64,000 nt of DNA from Eucalyptus grandis (Eukaryota; Streptophyta; Magnoliopsida; Myrtales; Myrtaceae): positions 4,774,001-4,838,000 of the forward strand of contig NC_052616.1 of assembly GCF_016545825.1 (NCBI RefSeq). Direction: 5' to 3'. The translations under genes were made by a program, and so were the position numbers. Below, one piece after another: positions 11,389 to 23,382 of this stretch. Position 1 is the first letter of the stretch; each line of letters begins with the position of its first letter. The notes beneath the pieces were generated by a model, which was not told the DNA's origin, searched no databases, and saw only the letters and a list, made by a program, of their open reading frames with translations.

Positions 11389-14300
11389 TAGGTAAAGTGG
11401 TATCTTGACAGCGGATGCTCAAGACACATGACAGGAGACTCAAATTGCTTTATAAAGCTTGCTCAAGTAAATGGTGGAAAAGTTTCATTTGAAGGAAACA
11501 GCAAAGGAAGTATTGTGGGATTTGGAACCGTGAAAATTGGAACTCTCACAATAAGTAATGTTTCCTTAGTGGAAGGACTCAATTACAATCTTCTCAGCAT
11601 TAGTCAATTGTGTGATACTGGTTTCAAGATCTTCTTTCAAGAAGGAACATGTTCTGGAATTAGTAAAGACTCTACTCAGTCTTTCATGGGTCGAAGACAT
11701 GGAAATATCTATCTTCTGGATGTTAAACCAAATGAATCGCAATGTCTTATCTCAATTCAAGACGAAGCAAGCTTATGGCACAAAAAGCTTGGTCATGTCA
11801 ACATGAAGCAATTAGCCAAAATCTCATCAAAGCAGCTTGTTCGAGGTCTACCCAAACGCCATACCAAAAGACCGATTCATGCACTCCATGTATTCTGGGA
11901 AAACAGGTAAGAAATTCATTTAAGCCAATAAATCATGTCTCTACTAATCATGTATTACAATTGCTGCATATGGATCTCTTCGGACCAACCAGAACTCAGA
12001 GTATTGAGGGTAAGAAGTATTGCCTAGTAATTGTTGATGATTACTCCCGTTTTACTTTGGTATATTTCCTTGCAAGTAAGTCCGAAACCTTTTCGTGTTT
12101 TGAAAAATTTGCTAAAAAGGTTCAAAATGAAAAAGGATGTGTTATCTCTAGTATAAGAACAGATCATGGAGGTGAATTTGAAAATCAAGATTTTACAAAA
12201 TTCTGTGATGAATCTGGCTGTAAGCATGTGTTTTCCTCTCCATATACTCCTCAGCAAAATGGAGTTGTGGAAAGAAAGAACAGATCTCTTCAAGAAATGG
12301 CTAGAACTCTTTTAATTGAAAGAAAGATTTCTTCACGATTTTGGGCTGAAGCTGTTTCAACAGCTTGCTATATCATCAATAGAGTTTTCTTAAGACCTAT
12401 TCTTCAGAAAACCCCTTATGAGTTATTCAAAGAAAAGAAGCCTATTGTTTCATACTTTCATGTATTTGGTTGCAAATGTTTTATATTGAAAAATGCAAAA
12501 GATCGAGTTGGTAAGTTTGAAGAAAGATAAGATGAAGGTATCTTCCTTGGATATTCTACATCAAGCAAAGCCTTCAGAGTCTATAACAAGAAGAGTCAAT
12601 CTGTGGAGGAGTCAATGAATGTCAAATTTCAAGACTCAACGCAAGATGAATCAAGTCAGACACATCAAGAAGAGTCTGAACCTGCTCCAGACCCTTCAAA
12701 GTCTACAACTCAAGAAGCATCTCAGACTCTGGAAAACCAGCATCAGGTTATTAGTGAAGATCCAAATGAAGAAAGAGATCATCATCCAGACAAATCAACG
12801 AGTAACTGGAAGCATAAGTCCAGTCATCCCAAAGATCTTATAATTGGCGAAATTAATGAAGGAATTCACACCAGATCCAAAAGGCGAGAAGAGTCTAGTC
12901 TTTGTGGCACTCGTTTCGAAATTGAACCAAAGAGCATAGAAGAAGCTTTATCCGATGAAAGCTGGATTGAAGCTATGCAAGAAGAGCTCGAACGATTCAG
13001 CATTAATGATGTCTGGGAATTGACATCCAAACCAAAAGGTAAAGCTGTTATTGGAGCTAAATGGGTGTTCAGAAACAAGATGAACGAGAAAGGAAAAGTC
13101 GTACGAAATAAAGCAAGACTCGTGGCCAAGGGATATACGCAAGAAGAAGGAATAGACTATGATGAGACTTACGCTCCAAAGTGGCAAGGTTAGAAGCTAT
13201 TCGACTATTACTTGCGTTTGCTTGTTATAAGAATTTCAGGTTATTCCAAATGGACGTCAAAAGCGCCTTCCTAAATGGATTTATCCATGAGGAAGTTTAT
13301 GTGGAACAACCACAGGGTTTGAAGACCCAAAGAAGCGACTCGTCTTGGACCGAAAAAGGCTTTGTATGGTTTAAAGCAAGCACCTCGGGCTTGGTACGAC
13401 AGATTAAGTAAGTTTCTAATACAAAATGGTTTTGTCAAAGGTAAAGTAGATACGACTTTATTTATCAAGAAGGAAAACAAAAGTTTCTTACTTGTTCAAA
13501 TATATGTGGATGACATTATTTTCGGATCTTCTAATGAAAATATGTGCAAGAAATTTTCTAAGTCTATGCAGGATGAATTTGAAATGAGTATGATGGGAGA
13601 ATTAACATTCTTTCTTGGTCTTCAAGTAAAACAATTGAAGGAAGGAACTTTTATTTATCAAGAAAAATATGTTAATGATCTTGTCAAAAGGTTTGGACTG
13701 GAAAAGTGCAAAAAGACCGACATACCAATGTCAAGTTCTTTAAAGATAGACAAAGATGAAGAAGGGAAGAAAGTTGATCAAAACCTGTACAGGAGCATTA
13801 TTGGATCACTTCTTTATCTTACTGCCTCTAGACCTGATATTTTGTTGAGTGTTTGCATCTGTGCTAGGTTTCAATCAGATCCTAGAGAATCCAATCTCAG
13901 TGCTGCGAAACGCATCATTAAATACGTGGCTTCATCATCAAGCATTGGTCTTTGGTATCCTAAGAAGGGAGACTTTAATCTTCTGGGATATTCAGACGCA
14001 GATCTGGCCGGTTGCAGAGTTAATAGAAAGAGCACTTCAGGAACTTGCCAGTTGCTTGGAAGCGGGACAAAGTGTCTTGGTTTTCAAGGAAACAAAGCAC
14101 GTGTCTCTTTCAACAACGAAGCGAGTATGTAGCTCTTGGAAGCTGCTGTTCGCAAATTCTATGGATAAAACAACAGCTAAGAGATTTTGAAATTGAAGAC
14201 TCATGCACAGAGATTAATTGCGACAACACCAGCGCTATCAACCTCACCAAAAATCCAATTCTCCACTCAAGAGCAAAGCATATAGAGATTCGACATCACT

Positions 14301-14458
14301 TTATAAGAGACCATGTTCAAAATGGAGATGTTTCAATTCAATTTGTTGACTCAAAGAATCAAGCGGCGGATATATTCACAAAGCCTTTGGAGAAAAATCA
14401 ATTTGAGTCTATACGCTCCGGACTCAACATTTTGAGGTATGAGGATATCAAAGTCTAA
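11389..14458 (+). pseudogene. pol: SIRE pol: protease, integrase, reverse transcriptase, RNase H
   Basis: Protease starts near 11398 with the active-site run WYLDSGCSRHMTG. A GAG-pre-integrase segment (LWHKKLGHVNMKQL) follows. Integrase shows HMDLFGP (about 11970), RTDHGGEFEN (about 12158) and GVVERKNR (about 12265), giving the D,D,E triad. A single TAA (12528-12530) interrupts the integrase C-terminus (VGKFEER stop DEGIFLGYS). RT begins about 12930 (WIEAMQEELERF, KARLVAKGYTQEEGIDYDETYAP) and has a frameshift near 13190. Its YVDD box at 13503-13514 is intact. RNase H (LLGYSDADLAGC, then EYVALGSCC, NCDNTSAI, HIEIRHHFIRD) has a frameshift near 14080 and ends at 14458. In all there is one stop and about four frameshifts. 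The catalytic residues themselves are kept. Confidence 0.95.
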
Positions 14459-14896
14459 AGACTTTCGGACTCGGAGCTTACAAGACTTTATCTGAGTCTT
14501 GGCTCGACCTTCAGACTGTAAGTCTTTCTCTCTCCAATCTTATCTTGAAAAGGTACGATCATCAGGCTGTGTTTAAATTGTTGCTATATTTAATTAACGT
14601 AAATATTGCATCGATTCATTTTCAAAAGGGAAGTTATTTTTGAAATAACTACTTTTGCGGATAAAGACAGTTATTTTGAAAAGGCATATTTTTATTTCCT
14701 TTGTGACGGTTCGTTTACTCTTCTTTTTAACCGATTGTGCACTGTCGATTTCTCTTCACTTTTCTATTCATTTTACTCTCAAAAACCCTAGAAAGCATCG
14801 ATCCTCAATTCCCGTTTGTCTTCTTCGCTCAATCTTCAAAAAGTTGTCATCTTTTCTGGGAAAGTCAAGCAAGGAAACTTCCAAACACTGAGAAAG
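14459..14896 (+). other. Spacer between pol and the env-like region
   Basis: About 440 bp follow the pol stop without recognisable coding content. It contains a pyrimidine-rich run (14700-14830) that could serve splicing to the downstream frame, as proposed for SIRE elements. The short open frames here are not conserved with anything I know. Confidence 0.5.
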
Positions 14897-16839
14897 ATGT
14901 CATCTTCACGAAAGTCCTCAAGAATCGCAAGCAGGGGACCACAGAGAATGAGCGAGGGGCCTACGCACTTCGATCTTATCAAGATGAAGTTACTCCGGAT
15001 CAGCAACCGAGCCCACAACATTCTCAGCGGCGTCATTCTCCACCAACTAGTCCTCAAGGCGTTGTTCATCAGCATCAAGAAGAAATCATCGAGGATGACT
15101 CGTAAGAGTTCAAAAGCCCGCTTTTATTTACAAGCTATATCGTGCCTTAAAAGGAATTCGTACCCCTTTGAACTATGTTGATGAGTTTCTTAGAGACAAA
15201 GGATATAGGAACGAATATATCTTTCTGCGAAAAATGGAAAGTTTGGGAATCGCTCGTAAAGGGGTGGCCGAGGAAACCCTTGCGAATATCCCAAGTGATC
15301 CTCGTGACCCGGGGATCGAATCCGTAGATGGGAATGACGATGACAATCTGTTGGTCTATTTCAACCGAAAATGGGTATTGCGGCTGAAATTCAAAGAAAA
15401 AGGGGAGATTTGTTCAGATCAAAGGAACAAAAGAATCGTACTCGAAATTGCTGAAGCGTGGGGTAATAAACCCTAGAAGTGTGGACTTTGATTTTCCGGA
15501 TCTTTGTGAAAGTGAACTTGAGGGAAAAGTTCAGTTATCTTCAACTTGAAAAGTTTTGCTCTGACTCAACTGAGGCTTATGCTGAATTGACTGCATATTT
15601 CTATTCAAATCTTAGCTTTTTGGATGCGAATAGATTCTCCTTCAGCGTTAAAGATCAAGACTATGTTGTGGATATGGACATGCTGGCAGATGTGTTAGAA
15701 GTTGAGAGAGGCAGATATCAACCAATCAAAGTTTCCATTGCTCGGGCCACACTTGAACTGGTGAAGGACAGGAGAATAGATGAGAAGATCACCTACTCAA
15801 GGATGAATGCATTCAACATCTTGCTTCACAAGATTGTGATCAATTGCCTTCGGCCGAAATCAACTTCCAAAACCGATGTTTCAAGCTCGAGGCAAAGTTG
15901 ATGTATGCCATCCTCGTGGTAAGAAGTTTTCTCTCCCTCATACCGTTATGTTTCACATGTATAGAGCAGTGATGAAGGACAGAGGTCAACTCCCTTACCC
16001 AAGCCTTGTTACGAAGTTATTCGGACATCCGAATATTCAGCCTCCGCAAATCTTTTGTGTTCGATCATGCGATCATATGGTGGTAGGACTGAAAATGGTG
16101 ACCAAAATGCGTCGAAGGAACGAGCAAGGAATTGGAGAAATTCAAGGAGAAGACTCGCCAAATCTCATCATCTCTCTTCGCTGCTAAGAGAAAAGGGAAG
16201 GAGCCCATGGCTGCTTCATCAAAGAGAAGAAGAGCTCTCCTCGTTGAGGATGAAGATGATGACGAAGACATCACCATCTCTGCAATGGCTTTGAAGAATT
16301 TGAGTCGTCCTGTTCCACAGAAAGAATCAGAACAAAAGACGAAAGAAGCAGAGGAGAAGGAAGAAGAAGAAAGAGAAGTAGGGCAAGAAGCAGAGAGACC
16401 TGAAGAAGAAAGAAGAGAAGAAGGAGAACCTGAGGAAATCTCTTCTCCACCTGTAGGCATGGAAACAGGGGGAGATCAGGAGAAAGGAGTGACGTCCTCA
16501 TATCCTGATGCAAGTGAAGGAGTTAGTCGCTCGCCTGCAGAGCCAGAAGATGTTTATGCATCTCAGTTTCCAGAAGAAGGTCATGAAGTGTCATCGCCAA
16601 ATCTGCAAGATTATGCTGATCTACCATCTTTTGCAGATCGAGCCGAAGCAAGTACTCAGACTGATAATGGAGCAGATTTTCGCAGAATCATGGATATTCT
16701 CTTGGAAATGAAAGGTCAGATTTATGCCTTGGGATGCGAAGTTCAAAGTTTGAAGAATGAAAGTCAAGCTTCTTCCTGTTCATTGAATGATAAGATGCAA
16801 GCCCTCTCTATTCGAGAATCAGGCCAATGCCAAGAGTGA
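14897..16839 (+). pseudogene. SIRE env-like / plant transposon protein region, frameshifted
   Basis: The likely start is MSSSRKSSRIASRG at 14897, moving to another frame for ERGAYALRSYQDEVTPDQQP. The conserved middle (15168-16090) holds VDEFLRDKGYRNEYIFLRKM, FCSDSTEAYAELTAYFYSNL, YVVDMDMLADVLEVERGRYQ and SLPHTVMFHMYRAVMKDRG. It matches in style the putative plant transposon protein domain found downstream of pol in SIRE elements. The last part (16132-16839) is highly charged, rich in Glu/Lys repeats, then a coiled-coil-like segment (RRIMDILLEMKGQIYALG). No signal peptide or clear membrane segment is visible, so calling it an envelope protein is not supported; env-like refers only to position. 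At least four frameshifts or stops are present. Confidence 0.75.
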
Positions 16840-17290
16840 GGAGGTTGTACAGCTGAAGGAAGACTTTAAAAGGCTGGAAGGCATCGTTCAGTCTATGGAA
16901 GATTTCCAGCTTGTCCACATTCCCAAGACTTCATCTCATCCTTTTTAATGATGACAAAAAGGGGGAGAGATGCATGATTTGATCAAAAACTTTCAATCAT
17001 TTTTTCAACTGTTTTTGTTGGATTGTGTTGTTGTTTAACTGTTTTTGACAGACTTTGACTTTGTTTTGTGTCTGGATGAGAACTGAACTAGACTTGGACT
17101 TGACTGCTTCTATTAACAAGTATTGATATCTTATGGATGGTTTTATTATATACAAGACTAACCTATTTTCTATGGTTGCAGATTCTAGTGTTATTCTTTT
17201 AGCCATTCATCTCTATAAGATATGCATATGTGTTTGAGAAATGTTTTGCAAGTCAAAGTTATCCAAATCTGCAGGAAGGTTTTGTCACCA
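16840..17290 (+). other. Non-coding 3' region of the SIRE element
   Basis: About 450 bp lie between the env-like frame and the polypurine tract. An internal purine run, ACAAAAAGGGGGAGAGA at 16954, may be a secondary polypurine tract. No gene is seen. The minus-strand open frame at 16997-17206 has no support. Confidence 0.6.
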
Positions 17291-17291
17291 T

Positions 17292-17306
17292 CAAAAAGGG
17301 GGAGAT
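17292..17306 (+). other. Polypurine tract of the SIRE element
   Basis: CAAAAAGGGGGAGAT sits immediately before the 3' LTR start TGTTGGAG. Confidence 0.9.
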
Positions 17307-18168
17307 TGTTGGAGAAATCCTCGTGAAGTGTTTTGAAGTTGACAAAACGTTTCCATCGATCTAGCTCCGAAGGTCGGGACTCGTTAGTTAAAGTCTGAAG
17401 ACTTCCGGACAGCCAGACTCAAGACTCAAAGTCCATCCTCATTGACAGTCTCTAATCCGTTGAAGAAAGGTTATCCAGAACTGGATGTTTTGTTCAGGAT
17501 TTATCCTTATCATCTGGAGAAGATCTCGTGGCTGGAGAAGACGTATCAGAATCCTTTGATTGATCAAGATTGATTCAATGACTGAAGATTCGATGATTGT
17601 CTAAATATTATTGGAAGGTTCTACTTATGGAAACCGAGATCCTGATTGTATGGGCGAACAGGATTGATGGGCTATCAACACGTTCCTTTAATAGCTCGAA
17701 CAATCTTCCTAATTGATTCCGTCCAACGGGTAGATTGGAGGAACTCCTTTGGTAAGTGCCAACGGGCATGATGGCATAAAGGAGTATATAAGGAAGACGT
17801 TCTTAGTTGTTCGAGGTGTGCGCGATAAAAGAATTCCAAAGTCTGAAGCTCCTATTTGTTTAGATAAATCATTTGAGCGAATACTTGTATACAAAAGAGG
17901 GTCTATATTTGTGAGAGACCTTGAGGAGGTGTGGTAAAACATCTACACTTTGTGGAATCAAGGCAAAGCTGTGCATTTTGTAACTTCTCTTTTGATCATA
18001 GTGAAATCCAGCCGGTGGGCTGTCGGTGCAACCCCATCGGAAGAGTGGACGTAGGCTTGAAATAATGGGACTTGTATAACCACTATAAATCCTGTGTTCA
18101 ATCTTCTCTAGTCCTCTCTCTATACCTCGATCGTATTTCATTTTGTTAAGAATCGCTTCCATATATCT
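17307..18168 (+). repeat. 3' LTR of the SIRE element, 3'-truncated
   Basis: It aligns with the 5' LTR from TGTTGGAGAAATCC to CGCTTCCATATATCT and then stops at 18168. The last 60 or so bases of the 5' LTR (TTTAGGCACCTATTC to ATATCA) are missing. It carries the same TATA box (17785-17791) and AACGG boxes. Compared with the 5' LTR it shows CG where that copy has CA or TG at several places, and short indels near 17360 and 18030-18070. Confidence 0.92.
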
Positions 18169-18540
18169 AATAAGAGCAAGACAATACTCTCATATCATTT
18201 GAGATCGGTTATTTTTTTAGGGGCTATGCCATTATCTCAAGTAAATGGCTAAGATCTCAATTCAAAATACATTGCCACACAAGATGGCAATCCCTACTGC
18301 GATAAATACATCGCAGGTCTATAGAAAATTAAGCTTGGTCTTTATGAGAAGAAGGGCATCTTAATTTATCATTGTGTTTCTTTTTCCTCTTTCGAGAATA
18401 AATCCTTTCATGAGCGTATTACTTCAATAGGAAGATATTTAGAAGTTTCGGACGTCAATTAATCTTGCAAGCGTCCCATTTTTTTCCCAATGCACATGGA
18501 CAAAAGAAAGTTCTTCCAGATCTTACGAATAGAAAACTTA
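18169..18540 (+). repeat. Segmental duplication copy 1, part a (coding remnant)
   Basis: Aligns with 54240-54536 continued at 60594-60685. Shared blocks are CTCAAGTAAATGGCTAAGAT (one mismatch), CTTCAATAGGAAGA and GTCAATTAATCTTGCAAGCG. The junction in copy 1 is uninterrupted at GTCAATTAATC, so it is the empty site for the element at 54537-60593. Reading frames look like remnants of a protein (AKISIQNT, then VYRKLSLVFMRRR) that I do not recognise; copy 2 keeps more of it open. Confidence 0.85.
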
Positions 18541-18689
18541 AGCCAAATATATTCGGGCTATTGTGAAGTTGTAGATTTTTCCATTGCACACTAGTGATTC
18601 AACGCATATTTTTAAGTAATTGCTTTTGTTGTGCATCAAGAGATTAGTCGTTTCTTTCACTGACTTTTTTCCAACAGTTCATAAGCAGG
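18541..18689. other. Unassigned DNA at a rearrangement border
   Basis: The first bases may continue an open frame of the coding remnant on the plus strand (about 18540-18595). No counterpart was found in copy 2. Nothing else is recognisable. Confidence 0.4.
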
Positions 18690-18920
18690 TTCATGATGAC
18701 AACTCTCGTTTTAGAGCAATATTTGACGAAGATTTTCTTTCCGTTGATATGTTGGAGGACAAGTAATAGTCTTGCAGGCTTTTAATCCACAATCAAGCAA
18801 CAATTACAATCGCTCACGCGTTTAGCTTCCGGGCATTGAGATTCTCCTCCATGTTTCGTCTTCAAATCATCAATCCTCCCTCTCCCTAAAGTTAGTCTTT
18901 TTTCTTATAAACTCAAAAGA
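18690..18920 (-). repeat. Inverted piece of the segmental duplication
   Basis: The reverse complement aligns with 60685-60890. Shared blocks on this strand are CAACAATTACA, TCAATCCTCCCTCTCC and AAAAGATTTATCCGAT. In copy 2 the same DNA lies in direct order with part a, so copy 1 has suffered a local inversion of about 230 bp next to the copia insertion. Confidence 0.75.
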
Positions 18921-18922
18921 TT

Positions 18923-19163
18923 TATCCGATAGAAAAATATTTTCATTCCACATCATTAATACCGACTATCTCATTTATGTAACAGTTATATACAGAAGTT
19001 ACTTATAACTTCCCTTAAAGATAACGGCTCAAACCTCTTCAAGAGGTACCTCTCAAGACACACCCCGTCATAAGCAATTGGTGCCTCTCGAACACACATC
19101 CCATTAGGGCAAATCATGCCCTTTAGACACACCCTATCATGGGCAAACCGATGAAATATAACA
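18923..19163 (-). repeat. 3' LTR (partial) of a minus-strand copia element
   Basis: On the minus strand it begins at 19163 with TGTTATATTTCATCGG, right after the purine tract GAGTGGGAGA (19164-19173). It matches the region 29366-29395 plus 30026-30086, the presumed 5' LTR. Shared blocks are CTCTTCAAGAGGTA and TTAAAG. The far end is uncertain because of the inversion next to it. Confidence 0.65.
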
Positions 19164-19173
19164 TCTCCCACTC

Positions 19174-19993
19174 AAATAATTCATACTAGCAAGAAAACCG
19201 TGTGACTAGTGAGTACATTTGTATTTAGAAACTCAAATTATACATCTGTTTAGGACAACATAATGGCTCCAACCTAAATAATAATAATAATAAACAATTG
19301 ATGTCTCATAGTGCCCTAGACATATTTTGCTACATCAGTTTAAGTTTACTTACCCCTTAACAACTATACTTGATTATTCTCAAAACATAATGTATTTATA
19401 ATTATATACAAAATAACAAAAGGTGACACAATTGGTCGACCGGTAAATACATGTGATAGATGTAAAATAACAATAGTCTTTCTTCATACTCATGTCTCTC
19501 TCCATTTCAAAACAACCGATTTCTTAGACACGTCTCATAAAGCCATATTTATTCATAACTACCAGTAACATACTAAAGTAGCCATATTGATCTTTCACTT
19601 CTAGAACATAATTGGAAGTAATATAGGGCATAAAATGAGGTAAATTATAAATTACCTCAATAAATATGGATGATTTCACTCACCTTCCTTTTTTGGTCAT
19701 ACCATGCACATGTAATATGAATTACATACCATAGTATATTTCTCTTTCTATAAGAGCGTATGCCATTTTTTAAACACATTCACTATACGGATCTTAGCTT
19801 AAACATAATCACGTGCTTCTAATGTATTCATGTTTAGTTTCAGTGCTATATCAGCTCACTTTCTACAGTGCCCAATTAAATAATCGCATCCAGAATTCTT
19901 TAGACATACATGATTGTGGAATTATCATGTTTGATCTTATCATATACAAATCATAGACCTCATATTGACTCTAACCAAAGCGACCTTTCAACA

Positions 19994-20052
<59 letters not shown>

Positions 20053-22369
20053 TTTATGTTAGTCTCATAATGGATTTGTACTTGTCAATGAAGCATCAAT
20101 TCACTAAAAATAAACAAATGCAATACATATGTTCACACATACATAATCCAATGATCCTCAATAATATTACGTATCATATTCTATGTAACCTTAGAGATAT
20201 CTTGTGGATCAAGAATACTTCTTTAAGAGCAATCTTCGTAAGAGGATTAACAACCATTATATTGGTTGAAATATATTGTAGGATCACCTCTTTTTGTGTT
20301 ATTATATCTTTAATAAAAATATTACTTATGTCAATATACTTCATCCTACCATGATACTTATGATCTTTCACATAAGTAGTGCCTACTTGGCTATCACAAT
20401 AAACTGTCACTGGTCTTGGAATCTTGATGATAATTGCTAAATTATCTAAGAAAACGTTTTGGCCATATTGCTTCTTGCATTGTAGTAGAGCATGTAATAA
20501 ATTCTACCTCCATTGTAGATAAGGTTGTGCATGTTTGTTTCTTGCTATTTCAAGAAATTATGCACTCATTGAGCATGAATGCATACCTAGAAGTCGATTT
20601 ACGCTCATCTAAATCCCATCCTCAATCAGCATCTAAGTAGCCCAATAAATGTAAATTGTTCCCTCACATAGTACCTTTCAAGTATCTCAAGAATCCTCTT
20701 CAATACTTTCCCATGCACTTGACCAAAATTTGATTGGTATCGACTTACCAATCCTATGGTATGACATATGTCAAGTCGAGTACACATCATAGGATAAATC
20801 AAATTTTCCACTATACTAATGTAAAGAACATATTTCATTTTTTTTTTTATCTAGAGTTTTAGGACAAATCTTAGAATTCAAACCTTCTCCTTGCATAATA
20901 GGGGTATCAATGGGATTACAATACTGCATATTAGAACGCTCAATAATTTTTATTATATAAGACTCTTATGATAGAGTAAGGAGTTTCTTTGATCAATCTC
21001 TTTTGATCTCAACTCCCAGTATATAAGCAGCTTCTCCCATGTCCTTTATTTCAAAATTAGAAGACAACTATTTTTTTATGGTGATAACCAAACCCTCATC
21101 ATTCTCAGTTAACAGAATATTGTTCACATAAAATGATAAAATCACAAATTTATCATCGGACTATATGATATACACACAATGATCTTCTTCAATCATTACA
21201 AACCCAAGAAATGTTATGGCTCGATAAAAACGAAAACACCACTATCTAGATGATTGCTTAAAACTATAGATTGAGCGGTGAAGCTTGCGAACTTTACGCT
21301 CCTGACCTTCAGTTATGAAACTTATTGGTTGCTTCATATAGATTTTTTTTATCTATTTCTCCATTGATAAATGTTATCTTTACATCCATTTGAGGTAACT
21401 CTACGTTCAAATGTGCAACAATAGCTATAATAAGGCATACGAAGGCAAACCTTACAACCGATGAAAATGTTTCTTCATAGTCTATACCCTTTAGTTGAAT
21501 ATAGTCTAGTCTCATACTTTTCAACAGATGCATCAGCCCTTCACTTAATCTTGAAAATCCATCTATTTCCAATAATTTTGCAGGCTCAAATGACATATTA
21601 ACCAAGTCCCACACGTTGTTTGCTCTTGTAGATTCCATTTCATCTTCCAAAACTTTTCTCCATTCTACTTTGTTAGAGGATGAGAGAGCCTCTTACTATC
21701 TTGGGCTCTACATCATCTTATGGAGCAATCATAAATATTTTCCCTTCAATCTCAAAACAACAATGGGGAATATTTTTATGATTACTTTTATGTAACTAAA
21801 TTTCTTACGAATTCAATTCACCGAGTGATGTGACACTCCCACTAAGTTTGTATGTTGAGATAAATCATTATTTCACTTAACACCATTAGTGAGTATGTTA
21901 TCAAGATCTTCTATATCATATAATTAGAAGTCTTTATTAATTTCATCTCTATTAGGAATATCTTTCTCCAAGAACATAACATCTCGTGACTCCATTTCAA
22001 TCACACTTCTATCAGGTTATTCACCTATGAACACATACCCTTTAGATTGTTTGGAATATATTATTAAGATACATTTCTTCCATTTATGGCCTAATTTATC
22101 ATATTTATGAGAAGAATCATGAACATATGATGTACACCCCCAAGGTCGTAGATTATTTAAGTGTAGTGTCCTACCAATCCATAATTTATAAGGGATTGAA
22201 GTGTCTGATTTAGAAGGAACATGGTTAAGTATATATGTAGCAGTCAATAACGCATTTTCCTAATAGAAAATAGTTAGATTTGCTTATACCATCATAGACC
22301 GAACAATTTCCAATATGGTTCTATTCATTCTCTCAATAACCCCATTTGTTTTACGGAGTATCAAGAATA
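19174..22369 (-). pseudogene. Copia polyprotein remnant (RNase H, RT, integrase), minus strand
   Basis: Read from high to low coordinates: integrase C-terminal part (TNGVIERMNRTILEIVRSMM near 22350; ILNHVPSKSDTSIPYKLWIG at 22247-22180), RT (DYIQLKGIDYEETFSSVVRF and ELPQMDVKITFINGEI, 21500-21330; MCTRLDICHTIGLVSRYQS about 20760), RNase H (VYCDSQVGTTYVKDHKYHGR, about 20400). It is Tork/TNT1-like by motif style. It is full of stops and frameshifts. Gag and protease are missing because the foldback element interrupts the frame at about 22370. Confidence 0.88.
19995..20049. repeat. (TG)27 microsatellite
   Basis: An uninterrupted TG dinucleotide run of about 55 bp lies within the decayed copia RNase H region. 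Confidence 0.97.
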
Positions 22370-23061
22370 GTTAATTGTCGGACAAAGTACACTCCAAGTA
22401 TCAAAACTTGGCACGGAGGGACACTTAAGTACCAAAAGTTTGGAAAGTGAAACTTAAGTGCCAAAATCTGACCAAAACGGATCATTTAAGTGCCACTTTA
22501 GCCAAAATGCCGATATGACGATTTTCCGGCGAACAAAGTACAAAACAACTCCGTTTTGGTGCGACGTGTTAAAAAAATTAATATAAAAATTAATTAAATT
22601 AAATTAAAAAATAAATTTATTTAAAATAGTTAAAAAATATTAAAAAACTAAAAATATTTCAAAAATATTTCAAAATAAAATAAAAATATAAAAAAACTAA
22701 ACTTATTTAAAACATTTAAAAATGATAAAATAAATTAAAAAATAAAATGTTTTTTTTTTTTTTTTTTAAAAAGGGGTGAGCCCTCACCACTACCCCTTTT
22801 TTAATTTTTATTTTTTTAAATTTTAAATTATTTTTAAATGTTTTAAATAATTTTAGTTTTAAATGTTATAAACTTTTAGTTTTTTAATATTTTTTAAATT
22901 TTATTTTTCTAATATTTTTATTTTATTTTTAAATGTTTTAAATAAATTTAGTTTTAAATTTAATTTTATTAATTTTTTTAGTAATTTTTAATACGTCAAC
23001 ACTAAAATGACATCGTTTTTGTATTGTTTAGCCACGCCAGCGTGCAAAACGGCGTTATTTT
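22370..23061. mobile_element. Foldback / MULE-like element, left part with a long AT-rich palindrome
   Basis: It starts after the copia integrase frame with GACAAAGTACACTCC and has repeated phrases such as CACTTAAGTGCCAAAA. At 22567-22770 and 22800-22985 it carries two imperfect inverted arms of roughly 200 bp, almost pure A+T, around a small GC loop (GGGGTGAGCCCTCACC). Flanking parts also pair: TACAAAACAACTCCGTTTTG on the left and a reverse match just before 23040. The right remainder continues after the LINE at 29130. No transposase is seen. Confidence 0.65.
23044..23061. repeat. LINE target-site duplication, left copy
   Basis: GCAAAACGGCGTTATTTT is repeated with one mismatch at 29112-29129 on the other side of the LINE. 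The length of 18 bp is typical of L1-type insertion. Confidence 0.9.
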
Positions 23062-23382
23062 TTTTTTTTGTAAGGTAAGAATATGTTAAGCTAAGAACCA
23101 AACTATACAGGAGGGTTTGGCACCAAAAACTTACACTCATAAAGACAACAAGTCAAAACGAGTGGAATGGAGTCGAAGAAAACAAGGAGGACCGCAAAAC
23201 AAGTAGACCTAACTAACAAAAGCAAAACAGCCAAAACAAAAGGCAAAAACACCTAGCAAGAATGGCAGTACGGCAGCAAGAGGGCTGGAGCAACGCAGGC
23301 TAACCGCATCCGCTAGCACAAAATGAACCGACCCACTGCCAAAAGGGGAATCCTCAAAGGAGTCGCAACGGCTAGAACCCAC

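Larger units (their letters stand above)
8703..18168 (+). mobile_element. SIRE/Maximus-type Ty1/copia retrotransposon, nearly full length
   Basis: The order is 5' LTR (8703-9597), tRNA-Met primer site, gag, protease-integrase-RT-RNase H, env-like region, polypurine tract and 3' LTR (17307-18168). The env-like region downstream of pol and a spacer is the hallmark of the SIRE lineage. All coding parts carry frameshifts or stops, so this copy is not autonomous. The 3' LTR lacks its last 60 or so bases and joins directly to duplicated host DNA at 18169, so no target-site duplication can be checked. Left and right LTRs remain alignable over their full common length. Confidence 0.93.

Noticed and set aside
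16065..16513. Minus-strand frames rich in Ser and Leu
   Set aside because: Antisense shadows of the Glu/Lys-rich plus-strand env-like tail.
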